Assembly (NCBI GenBank): GCA_036741795.1
Contig: DAINRO010000002.1
Location: 1 to 64,000 of the forward strand
DNA from: DATKKM01 sp036741795
GTDB taxonomy: Bacteria > Chloroflexota > Dehalococcoidia > SM23-28-2 > RBG-16-64-32
Direction of reading: 5' to 3'
DNA length: 64,000 nt
Below the pieces are notes generated by a model. The model ran no database searches, was not told where the DNA came from, and worked only from the letters and a program-made list of their open reading frames with translations. This document shows positions 16,704 to 25,775 of this stretch, piece after piece (the stretch's first letter is position 1; every line of letters begins with the position of its first letter). A program made the translations under genes and the position numbers.

Positions 16704-17166
16704 TCGTTACCTCGTGTGTGCCCGCGCCGGACCGGGCGATAATTTGGTCTAACTGCACCGCCAGCAGAGCTGCCTCCGGGTAGCACTGTGCTACCGGCTT
16801 CGCTCCGGCGACATGTTTCCATCGTCCTACGATTGCCAGCATCGCGTTTGAGACCTTGCGCGAGGATAAAGGGAGGTGGCTGATGGGTAACGGTGAGGTT
16901 TCGGAAGGCGGGCTGAAAAGGGGCCTTACTGGGGCGGATCGCGCCTACGTAGTGCTCAGGGATCCCTGGACAATAACTCCCGGGTGGGCATGATAATCGG
17001 CTCATCCCATCGCCGGACAGGCTTGATTCGAGCCTCACACTCTTCCGCTTCCCCAGGTAGCGTATCAAGAGTGAGGGGGGCTGTATGCTCGCCAACTGCA
17101 ACATTCGCTATACGTGCTGTGTGTGGCGAGGTTCTACTCGCTAATCTAAGCTGGTTACACACCAGC
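16704..17166. other. Intergenic region with one hairpin
   Basis: 463 bp between divergent genes with no convincing coding frame. It holds a hairpin at 16776-16797 (GGTAGCA/TGCTACC stem, CTG loop, flanking CC/GG pairs with one bulge). It presumably contains the promoters of the DUF421 and DUF2079 genes, but no clear consensus boxes were found. Confidence 0.5.
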
Positions 17167-18696
17167 ATGACTCAATCTCAATCGGTCCTCGTTCGCACGA
17201 GTGATGACGAGACCCTGCCCACGACCGTGCGTCTCCCGGCGACTGCCGAAGCCGTCGCCGTTGGAGTTGTCGCCGTGTTCGTGGCCGCGTACTGGGCCGT
17301 CAGCAGCATCCTGATCCACCGGGCGTTCCATTCGAACGGATGGGACCTCGGCCTGATCGACCAGGTCGTCTGGAACACATCGGAGGGCCGGCCATTCTCC
17401 TACTCATTCCGCGATATTTCCTACGCAGGAGATCACTGGCAGCCCATACTCTTGCTTCTTGTCCCGATCAAGTGGCTGGCTGCTGGCCCCGAGCCTCTGC
17501 TGGTCGCCCAGGCTGTCGCCCTGGCGGTAGCCGTTGTCCCGCTGTACGCCTTCGTGCGCCAGGCCGCCGGGTACGCGCCCGCTGCAGCACTTTCCGGAGG
17601 TTACCTCGTTGGTCTCGGCGCCGCGAGAGCCGTATCGTTCGACTTTCACACGGAGGCGTTCGCGCCGTTACTCGCCTTCAGCGCCCTCTGGGCACTGGGT
17701 CGCGGACTGCCCATTGCTTTCCTGGTCTGCGGGCTCTTAACGCTAACGCTGAAAGAAGATGGGGCTCTCCTTGCCCTTGCCCTGGCATGGATCGCCTGGA
17801 TCGCCTTTGGACAGGCGAAAGCCGCCGCGGTCCTCGCGGGCGTATCCGTCGTTTACGGCTACTTCGTGACAGCGTTGCTCATCCCGCATTTCCGCGGGGA
17901 CGATTTGAACCCCTTCCTGGAACGGTACAGTTACCTCGGCGACACACCCCTGGGCGTCGTATTCGGGGCGATCACCCACCCTCACCTCGTGGCAGAACAA
18001 CTGCTGCGGATCGACTCCGTCGAGGCTATCATCCTTGTGCTCGCATCGGCGGCGTTTCTGCCGCTCCTCGCGCCACGGTTGTGGCCCGCGCTTGCCCTCG
18101 TGATGGTTATTCCTTTGTTATCGAAATCGCCGTCCCAGGGCGACCTGGAACTCCATTACTTCCTCGTGCCGTCGCTCGTGGCGCTAACCATCGCAGCGGT
18201 CGTCGTACGTACCCACGTGGACCGCCAATGCAGCTTGCGGCTGGGCTCGCTTCGTCTGAACGCCGTCGCCTGGCCCGTGATGGCCTTCGCCGTGCCTGTC
18301 CTGCTGTTTGCGTTCTTGTCTCCTCTACCGCCATCGTTTTCCACCGACTGGAGACGCTTCGACGTAGATGATCACGCCACTCTTGCCGCGGATTTCGTCG
18401 GAGATATCCCGCCCGACGCGAGAGTCAGCGCCCAGTCACCGTTCGTCCCGCACCTGGCGGAGCGGACGCATATCCACCAGTTCCCCAGGATCCTGGACGC
18501 CGAATTCGTCCTGCTGGACGCATACGGCCCCGTCCCGGCCGAGGACCACGCCGCCGGATACGACCGCTGCCTGGCCTCCCTTCCCCAACTGGGGTTCGAC
18601 CGGATCCGGGAGGAGGACGGCTTCAGCCTCTGGCAGAGAACCCGGCCGGCAGAAACGGCGACTGATGCGCCGCCAGAGTGCTCCGGGCGGCGCTAG
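17167..18696 (+). CDS. DUF2079 multi-pass membrane protein
   Basis: About 509 residues from the ATG at 17167; an upstream in-frame ATG adds an unrelated leader. Roughly nine to ten hydrophobic helices. The N-terminal NGWDLGLIDQVVWNTSEGR and GDHWQPILLLLVPIKW are hallmarks of DUF2079, a family with a glycosyltransferase-C-like fold presumed to use lipid-linked sugars. The C-terminal soluble part contains DARVSAQSPFVPHLAER. Substrate unknown. Confidence 0.82.
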   Translation: MTQSQSVLVRTSDDETLPTTVRLPATAEAVAVGVVAVFVAAYWAVSSILIHRAFHSNGWDLGLIDQVVWNTSEGRPFSYSFRDISYAGDHWQPILLLLVPIKWLAAGPEPLLVAQAVALAVAVVPLYAFVRQAAGYAPAAALSGGYLVGLGAARAVSFDFHTEAFAPLLAFSALWALGRGLPIAFLVCGLLTLTLKEDGALLALALAWIAWIAFGQAKAAAVLAGVSVVYGYFVTALLIPHFRGDDLNPFLERYSYLGDTPLGVVFGAITHPHLVAEQLLRIDSVEAIILVLASAAFLPLLAPRLWPALALVMVIPLLSKSPSQGDLELHYFLVPSLVALTIAAVVVRTHVDRQCSLRLGSLRLNAVAWPVMAFAVPVLLFAFLSPLPPSFSTDWRRFDVDDHATLAADFVGDIPPDARVSAQSPFVPHLAERTHIHQFPRILDAEFVLLDAYGPVPAEDHAAGYDRCLASLPQLGFDRIREEDGFSLWQRTRPAETATDAPPECSGRR

Positions 18697-18746
18697 CCGG
18701 GTTACCGGCGGTTGCCGCCAGCCAACCCCTGACCCATAATCCCCTC

Positions 18747-19442
18747 GTGCGTCCTCTAGTGATCTCCCATGCCGCCTGTGGCGGCCACGCCCCCGAGAAC
18801 ACCCTCGCGGGCATTCAGAAGGCCATCGAACTGGGGTCGGACGCGATCGAGATAGATGTACAGGCCAGCGCCGACGGCGTGCCGGTACTGATGCACGATC
18901 TCACAGTCGACCGCTCCACCAATGGCACGGGCGCCGTCGCAGACCTCACGCTAGACCAGCTGAAGTCCCTCACGGTGAAAGGCCAGCCGGTACCAACGCT
19001 GGCCGAAGTCCTTGACCTCACCAAGGGACACGTCCTCCTCGTCATCGAGATCAAGGCGCCTGGAATCGAGAAGCACATCGCCCGCGTCGTCCGCGACGCC
19101 GGGGCCCGCGACCAGGTCATGTCGTGGTCCTTCTTCCTCCCTGCCCTCGCCGGCATGCGCGCCGTGGATCCCGGAATCCCCGGCGCCATTCTCCTTGGCC
19201 CGCAGGCGCTGCCGGAGTGGCCGAAGATGCGCCATCTCGCCCTCAAGACCGGCCTCCAGGGCGTCAGTGTCTTCTGCGACGCCCTCACCCCAGCGATTGC
19301 CGAGGACTGCCGCCGCAGCGGCCTCGCACTCTACTCGTGGACGGCCGACAACGAAGCCCAGATTCGGCGTCTCATAAACCTGGACGCCGATGGCATCTGC
19401 TCAAACTTCCCCGACCGGGTCGTGGCGGCCCTAACCGCCTAG
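18747..19442 (+). CDS. Glycerophosphodiester phosphodiesterase family protein
   Basis: About 231 residues from a GTG at 18747; an upstream GTG at 18678 would overlap the preceding gene and adds an uncharacteristic leader. GDPD barrel: APENTLAGIQKAIELG, AIEIDVQASADG, LMHDLTVDRSTNGTG and a C-terminal LYSWTADNEAQI. These hydrolyse deacylated phospholipids to glycerol-3-phosphate and alcohol. The usual first motif HRG is HAA here, so the Arg is missing. The catalytic His and the Glu-Ile-Asp pair are kept. Confidence 0.82.
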   Translation: MRPLVISHAACGGHAPENTLAGIQKAIELGSDAIEIDVQASADGVPVLMHDLTVDRSTNGTGAVADLTLDQLKSLTVKGQPVPTLAEVLDLTKGHVLLVIEIKAPGIEKHIARVVRDAGARDQVMSWSFFLPALAGMRAVDPGIPGAILLGPQALPEWPKMRHLALKTGLQGVSVFCDALTPAIAEDCRRSGLALYSWTADNEAQIRRLINLDADGICSNFPDRVVAALTA

Positions 19443-19489
19443 AGTGCACAGGCAAGCCTTATGTTTTTGTGAAACCCCGCACAAGTCGA

Positions 19490-20932
19490 CTACGCGGTGT
19501 CTTCGCCCTTAGCGCTCCCTTCTATCCTCTGCCTGTTGACCAATGTGTCGATTCCCGCCAGCAACAGCAGCGCCAGCGCGACAATCACAACCACTGTCGA
19601 GAGCTTCACGGTCGGCCAGAACACCAGGAACGCCACGGCCAGCACTATTACGGCGATGCGCAGCGACGACGCGTGTGTCGCCACCCATCCCGCGAAGCCG
19701 CCGCCCTGCACTCCCGTGGCTGCGGCCAAGTGTTTGTCGCTCAACTCGTCGAGGCGGGCTCGTGCCGTCACAGCCCATCCCGCATCGCTGGTGATTAGCG
19801 CCAGCGCCAGCAGGTAGACGGCCACCAGCGCGAACACCGTCACCACGAACCTCGTGTCCAGTTCCGGCCAAACGACCAGCAGCAGCGCTCCGCCAACCAG
19901 GCCGGCGCCCCGCAGGGCAATCGCGTGCTCCCGCGCCCATCCTGCGAACCCGGCGCTCTCGCCGGTGGCCTGCTCCCCCCGGAGCCGGCCGCGGATTCCC
20001 TCCGCAGCCCTGGAGTCACCGAAGAACCAGCCACCAACCGCCAGCAGGACGCCCGCCCCAATCAAGAAGAGTTGCTGCTGCTTGAAGCTCCTCACGATGA
20101 CGTCATAGATCGATTTCAGCGCCTCCTCGCCCTCAGGAGTCTGCGCCAGCAGGTCTGCGGCCAGGTTCCCGGCGACTGAGACTGCCAGGATCGTCAGCGC
20201 CATCACTGCCACCAGGAATCCACCGACGATCATTGCCGTACGGCTCCGGTCCCTGGAAATCACGATTGCGAGAAGCAGCAGCAGGGCTGCGATGATCGGT
20301 AGGACCGGCATAGACTGCCGCATCCACCAGAAGAACAGCCGGTAGCCCGTCACATCGTCCTTCTCGAAGAGGACGATCGTGCCTGCCTCCGGTGGCAGTT
20401 CTACCTCGTTCAGGAAATTCTCGCCGCGCTCACCACCGATCTCGAGGATAATCGCCTCCAGCACAGGCTTCATGTCGATGACCACCTGGTCGCCCTGCTC
20501 TTGCAATAACTCCGTGTCGTTCTCGATGACCGCGATAACCCGGCTGTGCACCGCCCTCAGCAATCTGTCCCGGACCTCTGCCAGCGGCTGCTCCTCTATC
20601 GCCCTCAGCGTTGCCCGGTAAATCGCATCCTGGGTTACACGTGCCAGTGGGCCTTCAAGGAATGCCCCCGACGGGATTCCCTCCGGCCCTTCTTCCTCTA
20701 ATCTCGTTAGAGCCGTCCCAATGCGGTCCTGGATCTCCAGTTCCACCATCAAGGTCGCCGTTAGCCGCTGGGCGAGGGCAGTCTGCACTTCCTCCTGTTC
20801 CAGTGACTCGTCGATCATCCCGACGAACTTGTCCTCGTCGTAGATGACCCGCTCCTGCCACGAGGCCACACTGGCCGGAATCGACAGCAAGAGTCCAACA
20901 GCGATCAGGAGGATCACAATCAACGAACGCAT
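19490..20932 (-). CDS. Large hypothetical membrane protein
   Basis: 480 residues. An N-terminal signal-anchor helix, an extracytoplasmic alpha-helical domain (about 25-200, rich in Glu and Arg), then paired helices around 208-225, 232-256, 285-305, 333-380 and 430-465. No family recognised. Repeated helical hairpins with short loops suggest an integral-membrane core carrying an external domain. It stands alone, ending near the 3' end of the GDPD gene. Confidence 0.7.
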   Translation of the reverse strand: MRSLIVILLIAVGLLLSIPASVASWQERVIYDEDKFVGMIDESLEQEEVQTALAQRLTATLMVELEIQDRIGTALTRLEEEGPEGIPSGAFLEGPLARVTQDAIYRATLRAIEEQPLAEVRDRLLRAVHSRVIAVIENDTELLQEQGDQVVIDMKPVLEAIILEIGGERGENFLNEVELPPEAGTIVLFEKDDVTGYRLFFWWMRQSMPVLPIIAALLLLLAIVISRDRSRTAMIVGGFLVAVMALTILAVSVAGNLAADLLAQTPEGEEALKSIYDVIVRSFKQQQLFLIGAGVLLAVGGWFFGDSRAAEGIRGRLRGEQATGESAGFAGWAREHAIALRGAGLVGGALLLVVWPELDTRFVVTVFALVAVYLLALALITSDAGWAVTARARLDELSDKHLAAATGVQGGGFAGWVATHASSLRIAVIVLAVAFLVFWPTVKLSTVVVIVALALLLLAGIDTLVNRQRIEGSAKGEDTA

Positions 20933-21072
20933 AACATCACCTCATCCCCGCAACTACGCGGGCTACTAGAGAAACGCGGAACCAGTCTATCCGGTTAGAT
21001 TGTGACCGAAACCGCTCCCAAGGTCATCGCTGGTAATCGTACCGTCCGTTCTCGTTTTCACCCACAAATGGA

Positions 21073-21100
21073 GAGGCCGCCCGATTTGTCGGGCGGCCTC
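21073..21100 (-). terminator. Terminator of the CSLREA surface protein gene
   Basis: A perfect 12-bp stem GAGGCCGCCCGA / TCGGGCGGCCTC with a TTTG loop, 20 bp beyond the stop of the gene on the minus strand. The trailing strand (TCCATTTGTG) is only weakly T-rich. Confidence 0.65.
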
Positions 21101-21120
21101 CGTCAGAATCCAAAGATTGC

Positions 21121-21937
21121 TTAGCGTCTCGCGCGGCTAAACACCAGCGCGCCGCCGGCCATCGCGGCCAGTAGCGCCGCCAGTCCGAGCCACGCCACGC
21201 TGCTCCCAGAGTCCTGCACGCCACCCGTGGGCGGGAGAGCCGCTGGTGCCTGGGTCACCGGTGCTGGAGNNNNNNNNNNNNNNNNNNNNNNNNNNNNNNN
21301 NNNNNNNNNNNNNNNNNNNNNNNNNNNNNNNNNNNNNNNNNNNNNNNNNNNNNNNNNNNNNNNNNNNNNAGTTTCCACTTACCGTGCAGTTCGTCGCGTT
21401 GAGCGTACCCGTCGTGTCGATGAAGATGCCACCTCCGTCGCCGTCCGCCAAGTTGTTCTGAACCACGACGTTGTTAATCGCAACGATGGCGTCTATGAAG
21501 AGCGCTCCACCAGAGCCTGCGGAGCCGTTCTGTACTGTCAGGTCGTTGAGGCCGCCGGCGCTGGCGTTGGGCAATTCATACTGGAACACTCTGCTGCTTC
21601 CGGCCGCATCGATGACCGTGCTGGCGGCGCCAGCGCCGTTGATGGTGATGTCCGTGGAAATGTCGAACTGTCCCTGTGACAGGACGTAGGTTCCCGCCGG
21701 GAGCGTTATCACGTCCGCCCCCGAGCCGGCGGGGCAGGTATCAAAGGCCGTGTCCGTTTCCGCCGCTATTATGGCCTCGCGTAAATTGCAGTCACCGTTT
21801 GCGTTGGTGTCGTCAACAATGGTGTCGACGACGATCGTAGCCGCCTGCGCAGGCGTTGCCAACGCCATGATGGCGACAAACGCGGCCAGGGCGCCGAGAA
21901 CGGCGATAACGGGGAATAAGAAACCGAAACGAGTCAT
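21121..21937 (-). CDS. CSLREA-domain surface protein with LPPTGG tail (interrupted by gap)
   Basis: Signal peptide (residues 1-32, ending TPAQAA), then a CSLREA-type module (TIVVDTIVDDTN, GDCNLREAI, ITLPAGTYVLS) and the start of a parallel beta-helix (TINGAGAASTVID, GGGIFIDTTGTLNATNC). After a 100-N gap a second frame gives the end: a Pro-rich stretch, LPPTGG, a hydrophobic helix and RARR, which resembles a sortase-type sorting signal. The two halves are in different frames, as expected if the gap length is arbitrary. A surface adhesin or filament-like protein is likely. Confidence 0.72.
21270..21369. other. 100-N scaffold gap inside the CSLREA gene
   Basis: Exactly 100 N. Unlike the gap at 9.5 kb, the flanks are not duplicated, so real sequence is missing here, probably a repetitive beta-helix or Thr-Pro-rich segment that did not assemble. 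Confidence 0.9.
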
Positions 21938-22066
21938 GAGGAGACCTCCTTCGAGCGCAGGTTATGCGGCTGGCAATCGTGACAAGTATGTCATGCCGCT
22001 ACTAACGGTCAACGTCAGACAGTCTCAGGAGGTTAAGCAGGTTTGCGAGCAGAGAACTAGTAGATA

Positions 22067-22300
22067 CTAGCGCCGGCGCGAGCCGCCACCGTACTTGGAC
22101 TGGTTCGCGGCCTCCAGCCGTGTCGCCTTCTGGCTCTTGCGCAGCTTCGAGGCGGCCTTGCGCTTACGTACAACGCTCGGGGGCTCAAAGTACTGCCGCT
22201 GCCGGGCCTCTTTCAGGACCCCGGACAACTGCACCTTTTTATTGAACTGCTTAAGAGCCTGCTCGAAATTCGAACCCGGAGCGATGATTACTTCTGGCAT
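22067..22300 (-). CDS. rpsU: 30S ribosomal protein S21
   Basis: 77 residues from the ATG at 22300, behind AAAGGAT. The start MPEVIIAPGSNFEQALKQF and the basic end (RKRKAASKLRKSQKATR) are typical of bS21. A longer frame begins 55 codons upstream but the extra residues are unlike S21. S21 is a small ribosomal subunit protein used in mRNA selection. Slightly longer than the classic 70 residues, with a Gly-Arg tail. Confidence 0.93.
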   Translation of the reverse strand: MPEVIIAPGSNFEQALKQFNKKVQLSGVLKEARQRQYFEPPSVVRKRKAASKLRKSQKATRLEAANQSKYGGGSRRR

Positions 22301-22503
22301 GCTTATCCTTTGACCTGTTGAATACTTGCGCCAGTGTACAACGAAACGCTGATCTAAACGTCCGGCCTGGCCGGTGGCGCGTGCCCAATAGTATACCCCA
22401 AAAGGCGCGACGGCAAAGCAGTCCGGTAGCGTTACGACACTTTTGCTATACCCTCCGCCCCGCATCGTATGTAACCGTAACTCGCCGCCGGTAACCTCGG
22501 GGT

Positions 22504-23415
22504 ATGCCCCGGATTAATCGCGGAGCGCGCCTTGACACGTCGCAGATCGAAGACCGCCGCGGCGCTCGTCGTGTTGGCGGTATCGGTGGCGTCCCGATGG
22601 GTTTGCCCGTGGGTGGGGGCATTACGGGCGTTATTATCACCGTGCTCGTGTTGGTGGTGCTCAATAGTGGTCTCCTGACCGGGGCAGGGGGACTCGGCGC
22701 CGGGCTCGGCAACCTCGAGGGGCAGTCAGCGGATAACACGCAACTCGCCCAGGACTGCCAGACCGGAGCGGACGCCACCGAACGCCAGGACTGCCTCGTC
22801 GTCGCCTACGTGAACAGCATCCAGCAGTTCTGGACCGATGAATACACTCGCCTCGGTGGTACCTACTCACCCTCGCAGACCGTGTTCTTCACGGACCGGG
22901 TGGCCACGGCCTGCGGCAACGCGACTTCCGCTTCGGGCCCTTTTTACTGCCCGGCCGACGCCCAGGTCTACATCGACCTCGGATTCCTGGACCAGCTGCG
23001 CACTGACTTCGGAGCACAGGGCGGCCCCTTCGCCGCGGCTTACATCCTGGCCCACGAGTACGGGCACCATGTGCAGGATCTCGAGGGTACGCTCGAACGC
23101 GGCCGCGGCGGTGACCGCCAGGGCGAGCAAAGCGAAGCCGTCCGCACCGAACTGCAGGCGGACTGCTTCGCGGGCGTCTGGGCCCGCAACGCCACGCAAA
23201 CGGGCATCATCACCGCCCTCACAGCGGCGGACATCGCCGACGCGCTCGACTCGGCCGCCGCAGTGGGGGACGACCGCATTCAAAGCCGGATGCAGGGCGA
23301 AGTGAACCCCGAGACGTGGACCCACGGCTCATCAGAGCAGCGCCAGCACTGGTTCAACGAGGGATATGAGGGCGCCAACCCCGCCGCCTGCGACACGTTC
23401 AGCGGTGGCATCTAG
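22504..23415 (+). CDS. Neutral zinc metallopeptidase, YpfJ family
   Basis: 303 residues. Short basic N-terminus, one transmembrane helix (about 34-60, Gly-rich), then a YpfJ-type peptidase domain. Zinc motif H184-E-Y-G-H188 lies in AYILAHEYGHHVQD. The later RTELQADCFAGVWA segment supplies the third ligand, as in this family. The catalytic domain would face outside. Divergent from rpsU. Confidence 0.88.
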   Translation: MPRINRGARLDTSQIEDRRGARRVGGIGGVPMGLPVGGGITGVIITVLVLVVLNSGLLTGAGGLGAGLGNLEGQSADNTQLAQDCQTGADATERQDCLVVAYVNSIQQFWTDEYTRLGGTYSPSQTVFFTDRVATACGNATSASGPFYCPADAQVYIDLGFLDQLRTDFGAQGGPFAAAYILAHEYGHHVQDLEGTLERGRGGDRQGEQSEAVRTELQADCFAGVWARNATQTGIITALTAADIADALDSAAAVGDDRIQSRMQGEVNPETWTHGSSEQRQHWFNEGYEGANPAACDTFSGGI

Positions 23416-23530
23416 GAGCATTCCCGACCAATCGGCGTTGTCATAGGGTCACACTGAGAGTAGATTGTGCCTCGAATCCATCAGGCGAAGAGTAGCGGCG
23501 GGGGGTCTCAGCCTCCCCGGGAGGGATCGA

Positions 23531-24034
23531 TTGGCGAAGGTAGTAGGTCCGAAGGACGGAAAGCTCGGTTTCCTGGGCAGCATCGGCGCCCGATTCATGC
23601 TCAACGGAGATGAGTCCGGCGGCCGATTCTCCCTGGTCGAGCACCCAATGTCCGCGAAGGCTCTGGCAGCCCCCCTGCACAAACACGCTCGCGAGGACGA
23701 GTACAGCTACATCATCTCGGGGCGTGTCGGCGCACTGCTGGGCGACGAGGTACTCGAGGCCGGTCCCGGCGACCTCGTCTTCAAGCCCCGGGACCAGTGG
23801 CACACCTTCTGGAACGCCGGCGACGAGCCCGCGTACATCCTCGAAATCCTCTCCCCGGCCGGCTTCGAAAACTTCTTCGAAAAGCTCTCCGACGCCGGCG
23901 GCGTCACCGGGATGGCGCCCGAAGAGCTGATGGAGCTATGCGCCGAGTACGAGCTCGAAATAAACCCGGACAGCGTCCCGGGACTCGTTGAACGCTTCGG
24001 ACTCAAGTTCCCCGGCGAGCCGCTATCAAGATAA
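23531..24034 (+). CDS. Cupin-domain protein
   Basis: About 167 residues. A single cupin barrel with LHKHAREDEYSYIISG and LVFKPRDQWHTFWNAGD, giving two His, one Glu and a distal His for metal binding. I place the start at a TTG behind GGGAGGGATC rather than a TTG 22 codons upstream without a ribosome site. Cupins of this type include dioxygenases and sugar-binding proteins; the substrate is unknown. Confidence 0.75.
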   Translation: MAKVVGPKDGKLGFLGSIGARFMLNGDESGGRFSLVEHPMSAKALAAPLHKHAREDEYSYIISGRVGALLGDEVLEAGPGDLVFKPRDQWHTFWNAGDEPAYILEILSPAGFENFFEKLSDAGGVTGMAPEELMELCAEYELEINPDSVPGLVERFGLKFPGEPLSR

Positions 24035-24148
24035 GTCGGGGGCGGACCTTCGCTGTCGTCGTTACCCGGTCTCCGCTCGGGCGGCGGCGCGGCGCAACTG
24101 GAAGGAGTCCAGTAGCAGGATGACGCCACTGGCGATCGGGAAGCACTC

Positions 24149-24886
24149 GTGAGCGAAGCGTTCGTTTGGGGAGTCTTTGGTGCCTCTTCCCTTCTCTTCG
24201 GCGGGCTGATCGTGATGTGGAGACCCGTGGGGCAGGGTGCCCTTGGCCTGATCATGGCGTTCGGGGCGGGCGTGCTGATCAGCGCCGTCGCGTACGAGCT
24301 TGTGGCCGAGGCGCTCGAAACGGGTGGAGAATACTGGCCTATCGCGCTCGGCCTGGGTGCTGGTGGACTCACCTTCTTCGCTGGCGATTGGTACATCGAC
24401 CGCCTGGGGGGCGAGAACCGGAAGAGCTCTGATCAGGAGAGTGACGGCGGCTCGGCGCTCGCACTCACGCTGGGAATCATCCTCGACGGGATCCCGGAGT
24501 CCATCACGCTCGGGTTAACCCTGCTCACCGGCGAGGGCGTCAGCGTCGCTATGCTGGCAGCGGTGTTCCTCTCCAACCTGCCTGAGTCGATGGCTGCTAC
24601 GACAGGATTCGTTAAGTCTGGACGTTCGCCCCGCTGGATAATCGGCCTCTGGGTCGCGATCGTCGTCATCTGCGGCTTTGCCTCGGCGGCAGGCTACGCG
24701 CTGCTCGATACGGCGAGCGATACCGCCATCGCATTCGTCCTGGCGTTCGCCGGTGGCGCCGTCCTGACGATGCTGGCGGACACGATGATGCCAGAGGCGT
24801 ACAAGTACGGGGGCAAGCAAGTGGGCCTGATGACAACGTTCGGCTTCGCGGTCGCGGCCGCGATCGTCGCGATGGAGCGCGCATAG
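24149..24886 (+). CDS. ZIP-family divalent metal transporter
   Basis: 245 residues, about eight helices, GTG start. The transport site motifs LDGIPESITLG (helix 4) and NLPESMAATTGF (helix 5) have the expected acidic, Pro and Glu residues, though the His of the classical HNxPE motifs is replaced. A third LADTMMPEAY motif lies in the C-terminal part. Probably imports zinc or iron across the inner membrane. A poly-acidic loop between helices 3 and 4 could sense metal. Confidence 0.85.
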   Translation: MSEAFVWGVFGASSLLFGGLIVMWRPVGQGALGLIMAFGAGVLISAVAYELVAEALETGGEYWPIALGLGAGGLTFFAGDWYIDRLGGENRKSSDQESDGGSALALTLGIILDGIPESITLGLTLLTGEGVSVAMLAAVFLSNLPESMAATTGFVKSGRSPRWIIGLWVAIVVICGFASAAGYALLDTASDTAIAFVLAFAGGAVLTMLADTMMPEAYKYGGKQVGLMTTFGFAVAAAIVAMERA

Positions 24887-24961
24887 AGGATTCTTGAGAC
24901 GCTCGGCGTCCAGGATTCAGGTGATATACAAGAGCTTGTATTGAAAACGCCCACGAAAGTG

Positions 24962-25113
24962 GCACATTGGCAGGGGCGGCAGGGCTCGAACCGGCGACCT
25001 GTGGTTTTGGAGACCTGACCACGTCTGCGCTATGCCCGCACATTGGCAGGGGCGGCAGGGCTCGAACCGGCGACCTGTGGTTTTGGAGACCTGACCACGT
25101 CTGCGCTATGCCC
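24962..25113 (-). repeat. Two tandem 76-bp copies carrying the tRNA-Trp 3' half
   Basis: Units 24962-25037 and 25038-25113 are identical. On the minus strand each ends with the anticodon loop, variable and T arms, discriminator and CCA of tRNA-Trp, matching the intact gene at 28.1 kb for about 46 nt with one substitution in the T stem. The 5' half differs and the anticodon stem (CAGGT/ACCAC) no longer pairs, so these are not functional tRNAs. The unit length equals that of the intact tRNA. Confidence 0.8.
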
Positions 25114-25775
25114 GCACATTGGCTAGCTCAAGCGCTATGCGCCAAGATCACGGGTGCCTATTAAGGAAATCATATCATTTGTCTCGCACGACCCCCGGTG
25201 CGTCATGAAGGAACTTCAGGACAGTCTGCACCGAACTGCGGAGCCGAGAACGACTGGGCTCGAACGCTGGTTCATCAAAAGAAGGAGCCCTTCGGGTCAA
25301 GTCAACCAAAGGGCTCCAATCGAACTCTGGCCATTGGGGTGCGGCGATGAGCTCGATTTACCGACGCTGACACATCTGGGCAGTTCGTGTCATGAAGTTT
25401 CTTCACTTCGCGCCACCCTTAAGGCGGAGGATGCGAAAGTTCAGGTTAGTCAATCGCCAGCGGCCGCCACTGGGTTGACGGCGCAACATTCCATGGAACG
25501 AGCCAGGATTCAGCGAGCCGATGCTCCTCGAGCGCTGTCGCAGTACCGCACGTTAACAGGCCTCGGGACCTACGCGGTCTTTGCCAAGGCCTGCGGCAGT
25601 ACGTTACCGAGGCATCGCAATTTCTCTGCTTATCGTGGCATATATGTATCTAACTCGGAGAATCTCACTAAAAGTACTTGTCGGATGTCATAACCCGTGA
25701 TACACAGGTTTATGAAGGTTAAGAAGGAGTAAGCCCCCCGCCGCTCCTCAGAGATGCCCTCACTGGAGGACCGGG
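25114..25775. other. Non-coding or relic region upstream of the Thr-Pro protein
   Basis: About 660 bp with no convincing gene; a 179-codon plus-strand frame has no recognisable motif. It starts with the tail of the tRNA-derived repeat (to 25157). It holds a 9-bp hairpin GGAGCCCTT/AAGGGCTCC at 25284-25317 with a T-rich tail on the minus strand, and a possible three-way junction at 25560-25613 (outer stem GCCTCGG/CCGAGGC enclosing GACC/GGTC and TGCC/GGCA hairpins). It is more AT-rich than the surroundings near its end, where a promoter for the next gene is expected. Confidence 0.45.

Noticed and set aside
21270..21369. Frameshift in the CSLREA gene
   Set aside because: The halves are separated by a gap of arbitrary length, so the frame cannot be judged.
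24962..25113. Possible CRISPR or minisatellite array
   Set aside because: Only two identical 76-bp units with no spacers; the content is tRNA-Trp 3' half.
24967..25164. A 65-codon frame reading GLEPATCGFG through the tandem units
   Set aside because: It is translation of tRNA-derived repeats, a known source of false proteins.
25545..25625. c-di-GMP-I riboswitch
   Set aside because: A GTTACCGA-like end is present, but the central conserved core and tetraloop are missing.
25154..25693. 179-codon plus-strand frame before the Thr-Pro gene
   Set aside because: No motif, no ribosome site, begins in repeat sequence; likely non-coding.
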